DNA from: Prevotellaceae bacterium
Lineage (GTDB): Bacteria; Bacteroidota; Bacteroidia; Bacteroidales; UBA932
DNA length: 7,196 nucleotides
Assembly: GCA_031287815.1 (NCBI GenBank)
Contig: JAITSM010000129.1
Coordinates: 1-7,196 of the forward strand
Direction: 5' to 3'
The position numbers and the translations under genes are program-made. This document shows positions 1 through 4,480 of the stretch, piece after piece; position 1 is the first letter of the stretch; each line of letters begins with the position of its first letter. Below the pieces are notes generated by a model that saw only the letters and a program-made list of their open reading frames with translations, did no database searches and was not told the origin of the DNA.

Positions 1-411
1 CGGGTAATCGGAAACGTAGGCGCACCAGTTAAATTGTGTAACTCCTGCGTCAAGCGTAACCGGCACGGTAAGCGTTGCGCTGTAATCACCGTTTGCCCCG
101 TGTAGCCAGAATCCTTTATTGTTGCCGGGCTCAAGCGTAACGCTGCTTGCCGAAGTAGAACTCACGGTAGGGGTAGCAGCCACTAATGCGCGTGCCCAGT
201 TACCCGACGGCATATTGTTTTCTACCTTGCGGTAATCCGCGAACACCCATACCTTGGTGTTGTGCCGGTAGGTACGTGCGCCGGTCCATTGCACACGGAA
301 TTTAATGACCGGCGAACTTGTGTACGTCGCACTGATACTTTCTACCTGTACGTTTTGTGCGCTTGCAGCCACGCTTACAAGCATTGCAAAAAAGAAAAGT
401 TTTGTTTGCAT
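1..411 (-). CDS. Secreted protein of unknown function, N-terminal 137 residues (truncated by window edge)
   Basis: The frame opens with ATG at 409-411 and is still open at base 1, so only the N-terminus is visible. Residues 1-18 form a clear Sec signal peptide: Lys at 4, a hydrophobic run LFFFAMLVSV at 5-14, and an Ala-Ser-Ala cleavage site after residue 18. The mature part starts QNVQVESISATYTSSP and is rich in Thr, Ser, Val and aromatic residues, which suggests a beta-sandwich exported to the periplasm or cell surface. A stretch around residues 53-75 (KVWVFADYRKVENN...NWARALV) and a GNNKGFWL stretch near residues 97-104 look like conserved cores. I have an impression of similar N-terminal domains in other Bacteroidota surface proteins but cannot name a family. 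A C-terminal sorting domain or enzymatic domain may lie beyond the window. The region upstream of the start is A-rich with no clear Shine-Dalgarno, as is common in this phylum. A minus-strand promoter-like sequence lies about 320 bp upstream. Coding status is well supported by the signal peptide; function is unknown. Confidence 0.82.
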   Translation of the reverse strand, partial: MQTKLFFFAMLVSVAASAQNVQVESISATYTSSPVIKFRVQWTGARTYRHNTKVWVFADYRKVENNMPSGNWARALVAATPTVSSTSASSVTLEPGNNKGFWLHGANGDYSATLTVPVTLDAGVTQFNWCAYVSDYP

Positions 412-444
412 AAAAATGTTTTTTTAAAAGTTAATATTGTTTTT

Positions 445-520
445 TTGCAGCCTTGGGGGTTGTTTTATTCAAGTACCCGCAAACACAAACAACCTTTATA
501 AAACAACCCCCTTGCTGCAA
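445..520. repeat. Imperfect inverted repeat (445-468 / 498-520), strong hairpin
   Basis: The left arm reads TTGCAGC then GGGGGTTGTTTTAT after a short interruption; the right arm reads ATAAAACAACCCCC then GCTGCAA. That gives 14 + 7 paired bases with a 3/2-base internal loop, and a 29-base apical loop at 469-497. It is flanked by a T-run at 440-446 and by TTTTATTTTC at 521-530, so on the plus strand it resembles a terminator. On the minus strand it would lie in the leader of the secreted-protein gene. Its loop holds one arm (476-494) of a second repeat whose partner lies outside, at 555-567. Confidence 0.75.
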
Positions 521-567
521 TTTTATTTTCATTGCCACATTTCACGATTTCTATGGTTGTTTGCGGG
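476..567. repeat. Inverted repeat (476-494 / 555-567) interlocked with the 445-520 hairpin
   Basis: The segment at 555-567 reads GGTTGTTTGCGGG. The segment at 476-494 is its reverse complement interrupted by six extra bases (CCCGC, AAACAC, AAACAACC). Up to 13 pairs can form with a 6-nt bulge. The left arm lies in the loop of the 445-520 hairpin while the right arm lies outside it, so the two pairings cross, as in a pseudoknot or a pair of alternative folds. Confidence 0.6.
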
Positions 568-582
568 ATTTTCTAAAAAGAA

Positions 583-655
583 AACGTGAATTTTAATTTA
601 TAGGTGTATGAGGTCTAGCAAACCCACAGTAGATATATAAATTTAAATTCACGTT
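583..655. repeat. Inverted repeat, 19 of 20 bases (583-602 / 636-655)
   Basis: AACGTGAATTTTAATTTATA at 583-602 is the reverse complement of 636-655 with a single mismatch. The spacer (603-635) is filled almost exactly by the left arm of a second inverted repeat. At 33 bp the spacer is too short for the usual invertible promoters of Bacteroidota, and it is not itself promoter-like. Confidence 0.8.
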
Positions 656-707
656 GTACACAAGCATGAATACATCTACTGTTGAAATTTTGCTAGTTCC
701 ATACGCC
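603..707. repeat. Three-block imperfect inverted repeat (603-633 / 675-707) interlocked with the 583-655 repeat
   Basis: Three blocks pair in register: GGTGTATG with CATACGCC (one G-U or C-A position), CTAGCAAA with TTTGCTAG, and ACAGTAGA with TCTACTGT. Small internal loops separate them. The two arms enclose 634-674, which contains one arm of the 20-bp repeat; that repeat's other arm (583-602) sits immediately outside. Helices broken by internal loops are more typical of a folded RNA than of protein-binding or recombination sites. Confidence 0.7.
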
Positions 708-734
708 AATAACAAAGAACATTCTTAACCGCTG

Positions 735-764
735 CAAATATATTACTTTATTTTTTAATTGCAA
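735..764 (-). promoter_or_regulatory. Bacteroidota-type promoter upstream of the secreted-protein gene
   Basis: Read on the minus strand, TATATTTG (735-742) matches the Bacteroidota -7 consensus TAnnTTTG exactly. A TTG (762-764) lies 19 bases upstream, the expected place for the -33 element. Transcription would begin near 727-730 and run toward the gene starting at 411. No other TAnnTTTG match was found between here and that start codon. The match is by eye in AT-rich DNA, so a chance match is possible. Confidence 0.5.
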
Positions 765-1020
765 CTATTTTTGAAAAGATATTTTCCGGAAGGTGGTTTT
801 GGCGCCAGCCAATTCTCCATTAGAAACGGCGTGAAACGCCGGATTTTCATAACCGCAGGCAAGCGTAGCACAGCCTGCGGAAAAAGAACGCCTGCGCCTT
901 TCGCGCGGAGCACTGTCCGTGCATAGCGGGAAGCCTGTGCTCCGCGCGAGGGGCAGGGAGTTCCATGTAGCCCCATGCTGCGTTCCGCTACGCTCCACTT
1001 GCATGGGGTTATGAAAATGT

Positions 1021-1035
1021 AAGCCCTCCGGGCTT
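1021..1035. terminator. Terminator-like hairpin downstream of surE
   Basis: AAGCCC-TCC-GGGCTT forms a 6-bp stem (7 bp with flanking T/A) about 65 bp past the surE stop codon. On the minus strand it is followed by ACATTTTC, a weak U-tract. It probably serves as the 3' end of the six-gene operon, perhaps aided by the longer stem at 1040-1056/1077-1093 that the transcript meets first. Confidence 0.45.
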
Positions 1036-1039
1036 ATTG

Positions 1040-1093
1040 AATGGGGAATGGAGAATTGGCTGGCGCCTCAAGAGACATTCTCCATTTTCCATT
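1040..1093. repeat. Stem of AATGGAGAAT units with GGCTGGCGCC in the loop
   Basis: The segment 1040-1056 (AATGGGGAATGGAGAAT) pairs with 1077-1093 over 15 of 17 bases; the two mismatches become G-U pairs in a plus-strand RNA. The 20-base loop (1057-1076) carries GGCTGGCGCC. The unit ATTCTCCATT occurs directly repeated at 1077-1086 and 1091-1100 and again at 812-821. Bases 1047-1056 can pair either here or with 812-821, so the two folds exclude each other. Confidence 0.65.
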
Positions 1094-1098
1094 CTCCA

Positions 1099-1860
1099 TT
1101 AAAAAGTCCATTCTTTCTGCAGCCGTTGCAGTTCGGGGTAGTCCGTCATGTCCAGGTGGTGGGGGACAATGGAGATGTAGCCGGCGTTTACGAGGTTTTC
1201 GTCGGCGTCGAGGGCGCCGGGTTCATGGTTTACAAACTGCCCGGTGAGCCAGTAATAGTCGAATCCGTGCGGGTCGGTACGCTTTACAAATTCTTCTATC
1301 CATGCGCCCCTGTGCTGGCGCGCCAGCCGGACGCCCTTGATTTCTTTTGCGGGAAGCGCCGGGAAGTTGACATTCAAAAACACGTGCGGCGCAAAGGGGT
1401 GCGCCAAAGCCTGGTTGATTATTTTCGTTCCGTATATCTTGCAGCCGTTGAAATCGGCGTCCGGCGTAAAGTCGGCCAGCGAAAAGCCGATGGAGGGGAC
1501 GCCGTAGAGGGTGCCTTCCACTGCGGCGCCCAGCGTGCCGGAATAAATGACCGCGCTCGATGCGTTGATGCCATGATTGATGCCGGACACCAGCAAATCT
1601 GGTTTCTGGGGAAGGACGCAACTCATTGCCAGTTTCACGCAGTCCACCGGCGTGCCGCTACAGGCGTAAACGTCCATGCCTTTTTCGGAAGTAATTTTCC
1701 GCAGGCGCACCGGTATTTTGGTAGTGATGGCGCTCGACATGCCCGATTGCATTTCTTCCGGCGCTACCACTGTGAGGTGGCCGTAAGGTTTCATAATTTC
1801 AATAAGCGCCGCCAGTCCCGGCGAGCGGTAGCCGTCATCGTTTGTTAAAAGTATTTGCAT
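1099..1860 (-). CDS. surE: 5'-nucleotidase SurE (stationary-phase survival protein)
   Basis: SurE proteins are cytoplasmic metal-dependent phosphatases that remove phosphate from nucleoside 5'- or 3'-monophosphates and, in some species, short polyphosphate. This 253-residue protein has the normal family length. The family landmarks are present: NDDG at 7-10 (metal-binding Asp8 and Asp9), QSG at 38-40 (Ser39), SGINHG at 92-97 (Asn95), and YSGTLGAAVEG at 106-116. Start ATG at 1858-1860 shares one base with the stop of the upstream transporter gene (TAATG), which indicates translational coupling. It is the last gene of the operon. The TAA stop (1099-1101) lies inside the end of a repeat arm, so the repeat cassette directly abuts the coding region. 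In many Bacteroidota surE is followed by lpxB; that gene is not seen here. Confidence 0.97.
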   Translation of the reverse strand: MQILLTNDDGYRSPGLAALIEIMKPYGHLTVVAPEEMQSGMSSAITTKIPVRLRKITSEKGMDVYACSGTPVDCVKLAMSCVLPQKPDLLVSGINHGINASSAVIYSGTLGAAVEGTLYGVPSIGFSLADFTPDADFNGCKIYGTKIINQALAHPFAPHVFLNVNFPALPAKEIKGVRLARQHRGAWIEEFVKRTDPHGFDYYWLTGQFVNHEPGALDADENLVNAGYISIVPHHLDMTDYPELQRLQKEWTF

Positions 1861-2972
1861 TATATTTTTTCTGTTAATTTCTGTACAACCCTGAACTGGT
1901 TAAAAAACTGCTTGGCAAATACGCGCGCCACCGTGTAGGCGGGAATAGCCACCAGCATGCCCAGTATGCCGCCGATGCTGCCGGCAATCAGTATCACCAA
2001 AAATATTTCCAGCGGATGTGTGCGGACGCTTTTGGAATAAATGAACGGTTGCAGCACCGCCGCATCCACCGTTTGCGCGCCGATATACACGCACGCCATC
2101 GTGGTAATAACTATCCACAGGCCGGAAGTATGTCCGCCCGGCGCGTTAATATTCATCAACACGCCAATCAATATGCCTGTCAGCGCGGAGGTAATGCTGC
2201 CGATATACGGAATTACGTTCAGGATGCCGGAAAGCGAGCCCAGCACTACCGCTATGCGGAAGGGCAAACCCGCTACGAGCGTCAACCCGAGCGTTACCAA
2301 AAACGCCACGCACAGCATGTCGATGCACAGCCCGATGAAATACCGCGAGAGCAGTTGATTGATGGAATCCAGCGCTACGGCGGCATTTTTTTCGTGTTTT
2401 GCAGGGAAAAGCAGGAGCACGCCTTGCGTAAACAGGTTTTCTTCCTTCAGGAAGAAAAAGGTAATAAACGATACGATACATGCGCCGACAACGAACCCGA
2501 CGATTGTGTTGGTTACCGAGCCAAAGAGGTTTAGGAGCGCCGTGTTGCTGAACAAATCCGTCAGCCCGGCGGCAATCGTATCGCGCAGCGAAAAGCCGGC
2601 GTCAACGCCCGGAATATTTTGCGTTATCCACGCCTGCGCCGCATCCAGCGACTGTTCCATATCCTGCAACGCCCGGTGAATATCTATATGCGATAACTGG
2701 TTGACGAGATTCACCACCGCCGGCAGCAGGAAGAAGAGGATGGAAAAAAATACGCCCCAGATAGTCACCAGCGTAATTGCCGCACACAGGATGCGCGGCA
2801 GCTTGCAGTTCCTGATGCGTACCTTGCCCAGCGCCTGCATCAACGGTTTGCCGATAATGGAAAATACGGCGGCAATAAGGAGGTAAGTTACAATGTTGCT
2901 GAAATACCACGCCAGGAAGGCTACCAGCGTTACCACCGCAGTGATGATGATATATCGCGCCAGTTTGTTCAT
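1860..2972 (-). CDS. AI-2E family transporter / PerM-like membrane protein
   Basis: This is a polytopic inner-membrane protein of the AI-2E_transport (PerM, TqsA, YdiK) family, 370 residues and of normal length. Hydrophobic segments lie near residues 7-41, 58-90, 150-175, 215-235, 240-272, 283-300 and 322-350. A soluble, partly amphipathic insert at about 90-145 falls where the family has its characteristic extra domain. The conserved C-terminal half is clear: SGILNVIPYIGSI at 248-260, QPFIYSKSVRTHPLEI at 308-323, and GGILGMLVAIPAYTV at 334-348. The substrate cannot be read from sequence; members range from autoinducer-2 exporters to sodium/proton antiporters and unassigned permeases. The start ATG (2970-2972) overlaps the psd stop as ATGA, and the stop overlaps the surE start as TAATG. 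No other gene of a quorum-sensing pathway is nearby, so a signalling role should not be assumed. Confidence 0.9.
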   Translation of the reverse strand: MNKLARYIIITAVVTLVAFLAWYFSNIVTYLLIAAVFSIIGKPLMQALGKVRIRNCKLPRILCAAITLVTIWGVFFSILFFLLPAVVNLVNQLSHIDIHRALQDMEQSLDAAQAWITQNIPGVDAGFSLRDTIAAGLTDLFSNTALLNLFGSVTNTIVGFVVGACIVSFITFFFLKEENLFTQGVLLLFPAKHEKNAAVALDSINQLLSRYFIGLCIDMLCVAFLVTLGLTLVAGLPFRIAVVLGSLSGILNVIPYIGSITSALTGILIGVLMNINAPGGHTSGLWIVITTMACVYIGAQTVDAAVLQPFIYSKSVRTHPLEIFLVILIAGSIGGILGMLVAIPAYTVARVFAKQFFNQFRVVQKLTEKI

Positions 2973-3622
2973 GCCAGTTTTGCAATGACTGTTTGCGTCG
3001 CTTTTACTTTGTCGCCGACCTTTACCTTGATTTCCGTGCCCAGCGGAAGGAATACATCTACCCGCGAGCCGAATTTGATAAAGCCGGTTTCGCTGCCTTG
3101 CTGCACGGCAGCTCCTTCCCGCGCGTAGCAGACAATCCGGCGTGCAAGCAGCCCGGCGATTTGCCGGAAAAGCACCGGCACGCCACCGTGATTAACCACC
3201 ACAGAGGTGCGTTCGTTCTTTTCCGATGATTTCGGATGCCATGCCACCAAATACTTTCCGGGATGATACCGGAAATAGGCGACCGTTCCCCCTACCGGGA
3301 AATAGTTGGCGTGGACATTAAATATAGACATGAAGACAGACACCTGGAGGCAACGGGTTTTTAAATATTCCGGTTCATACACTTCATCGACAATCACAAT
3401 TTTCCCGTCGGCAGCGGACAGCACCACCTTGTCGCCGGCCACAGGCACCCGCGAGGGAGCGCGAAAAAAGTAGCACACGAATAAAAACGCCCCTGTGGCC
3501 GCCGTTGCTACCACGCCGGAAATCCAGCCGGCGCCGGAATACGCAGCGGTAACGCCGGCAACAAGTATCGCCAAAGCGGCGCATATTACTATTATTCCAC
3601 GTCCTTCTTTATGAATTTTCAT
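2969..3622 (-). CDS. psd: Phosphatidylserine decarboxylase, short form
   Basis: It decarboxylates phosphatidylserine to phosphatidylethanolamine at the inner membrane. The 217-residue length fits the short PSD type found in many Bacteroidota and archaea rather than the longer E. coli form. Two hydrophobic segments (about 8-27 and 33-52) anchor the N-terminus. The catalytic features of the family are visible: ADG at 71-73 (Asp72), FNVHANYFP at 101-109 (His104), and the self-cleavage motif KFGSR at 183-187. Cleavage between Gly185 and Ser186 would give a beta chain and a small alpha chain whose Ser becomes the pyruvoyl cofactor. It follows cdsA after an 18-bp gap, and its stop overlaps the next start (ATGA). 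CdsA upstream makes CDP-diacylglycerol, the precursor of phosphatidylserine, so the pair feeds one pathway. The PS synthase (pssA) that links them is not in the window. Confidence 0.95.
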   Translation of the reverse strand: MKIHKEGRGIIVICAALAILVAGVTAAYSGAGWISGVVATAATGAFLFVCYFFRAPSRVPVAGDKVVLSAADGKIVIVDEVYEPEYLKTRCLQVSVFMSIFNVHANYFPVGGTVAYFRYHPGKYLVAWHPKSSEKNERTSVVVNHGGVPVLFRQIAGLLARRIVCYAREGAAVQQGSETGFIKFGSRVDVFLPLGTEIKVKVGDKVKATQTVIAKLA

Positions 3623-3640
3623 GTCAGAAATCGGATTATG

Positions 3641-4480
3641 TTAAAAAATTTCACTTATTATAATGTAGAGGCAAGCCACCGGCAACGCCAGCAATGCCGC
3701 ATCGAAGCGGTCGAGCAGGCCGCCGTGCCCCGGGATGATTTTGCCGGAATCTTTCACCCCCGCGCTGCGTTTGAGCATGGACTCTACCAAATCGCCAAAC
3801 ACGCCGAACACCGCAATGAGCAAGGAAATCATCAGGGTGGAAAACAATCCGTAATCAATCATCCCCAGCGACGACAGCGTATATCCGGCAGCCAGCGCGG
3901 CAAAGACGCCGCCGGCAAAACCTTCCCATGATTTTTTCGGCGAAACGGAGGGCAACAGTTTGTGTTTCCCTTTTTGCCCGAACAGCATGCCGAATACGTA
4001 TGCGCCCACATCGTTGCTCCAAAGAATGATGAACAGCCCCAGCAATACCGGGCGACCGTCCACCCCGAGCATATTGAGCAGCGACAGGGGAACGGCGATA
4101 TATACGACGCCTGACAGCACGTAAGCAATGATCAAAAAAGGCTTTTCTTCTTTCCGGAACAGCTGGATAATCGGCAATATTAACCAGAGCGCGAGAAAGC
4201 ACATCATGGTTAATGCGACGAAGCCCATGGCGTCGGAATAAGGCGACCGGTTTTTAAACAGAAAAAAAACCGCCGTCCACAGGGATACGCCGAAGAACAG
4301 GCCGGTAATTTTTTGCAGCCATTTTCCTTTCCCCAGCGTCAGGGTATAAAACTCGGACAGCAGCCCCACCACCAGAAACAGCATCAGGCAGGCGTAGGGA
4401 ATGTCGCCGCCCAAAAGGCAACCAACCATGATGCCGATAAAAACAATGCCGCTGACAGTGCGTGTGAGCAGATTTTTCAT
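3641..4480 (-). CDS. cdsA: Phosphatidate cytidylyltransferase (CDP-diacylglycerol synthase)
   Basis: CdsA transfers CMP from CTP to phosphatidic acid, giving CDP-diacylglycerol, the branch-point precursor of all major phospholipids. The 279-residue length is normal. The protein is almost entirely membrane-embedded, with about eight hydrophobic segments. The CTP_transf_1 signature is complete at residues 234-260: S-x-L-K-R, four residues, K-D-S-G, then PGHGG-L-L-DR-F-D, which contains the metal- and substrate-binding acidic residues. Upstream conserved pieces are also present: WSNDVGAY at 154-161 and SPKKSWEGF at 180-188. The start ATG (4478-4480) overlaps the ftsH stop as ATGA, so translation is probably coupled to the protease gene. 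The adjacency with ftsH and psd recurs in Bacteroidota and makes the assignment safe. Confidence 0.97.
   Translation of the reverse strand: MKNLLTRTVSGIVFIGIMVGCLLGGDIPYACLMLFLVVGLLSEFYTLTLGKGKWLQKITGLFFGVSLWTAVFFLFKNRSPYSDAMGFVALTMMCFLALWLILPIIQLFRKEEKPFLIIAYVLSGVVYIAVPLSLLNMLGVDGRPVLLGLFIILWSNDVGAYVFGMLFGQKGKHKLLPSVSPKKSWEGFAGGVFAALAAGYTLSSLGMIDYGLFSTLMISLLIAVFGVFGDLVESMLKRSAGVKDSGKIIPGHGGLLDRFDAALLALPVACLYIIISEIF

Larger units (their letters stand above)
412..734 (-). other. Gene-free AT-rich stretch, putative long structured 5' leader (or small RNA) of the secreted-protein gene
   Basis: No convincing coding frame lies here. On the minus strand it begins just downstream of a promoter-like sequence (735-764) and ends at the start codon at 411, so transcription would give a leader of roughly 315 nt. 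It contains four inverted-repeat pairs organised as two interlocked modules: 583-602 with 636-655 and 603-633 with 675-707; then 445-468 with 498-520 and 476-494 with 555-567. The repeats are seen directly. That they act in RNA, and on which strand, is inference. Two tiny minus-strand frames (ATG at 722, nine codons; ATG at 702, eight codons) overlap the first repeat arm, but such frames are easily found by chance. It could equally be an independent noncoding RNA or a decayed mobile element. Confidence 0.45.
801..1100. mobile_element. MITE-like hairpin mosaic / intergenic repeat cassette with 21-bp terminal inverted repeats
   Basis: A perfect 21-bp inverted repeat bounds it: 801-821 (tip GGCGCCAGCC) and 1047-1067 (tip GGCTGGCGCC). 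Inside is a chain of hairpins: 827-841, 853-860/873-880, 901-913/937-949 (13 bp perfect), 971-978/1001-1008, and 1021-1026/1030-1035. Further ATTCTCCATT copies at 1077-1086 and 1091-1100 run up to the surE stop codon. It has no transposase and no believable coding frame, and it is richer in G+C than the adjacent 412-780. This suits a non-autonomous repeat or a BIME-like mosaic that settled between two transcription units. Mobility is inferred; no target-site duplication was identified. Confidence 0.6.

Noticed and set aside
405..439. Plus-strand promoter TTTG ... TAATATTG
   Set aside because: The spacer is 23 bases, longer than the usual 19-21, the -7 box has a mismatch, and no plus-strand gene follows.
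262..501. 79-residue plus-strand frame
   Set aside because: Antisense to the signal-peptide gene and then into the hairpin at 445-520; composition is not protein-like.
583..655. Invertible promoter flanked by inverted repeats, as in Bacteroides phase variation
   Set aside because: The enclosed segment is only 33 bp, has no promoter sequence, and is itself an arm of another repeat; no invertase gene is in the window.
666..728. 20-codon plus-strand frame (MNTSTVEILLVPYANNKEHS)
   Set aside because: No ribosome-binding site or good promoter, nothing downstream to regulate, and it overlaps an inverted-repeat arm; expected by chance.
755..1004. Overlapping 73- and 79-residue minus-strand frames
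   Set aside because: They run through the hairpins of the repeat cassette in two phases at once, with no family features; structure explains the sequence better than coding.
1048..1848. 266-residue open frame on the plus strand
   Set aside because: Antisense to surE and starting inside the repeat cassette; the SurE motifs on the other strand settle the coding direction.
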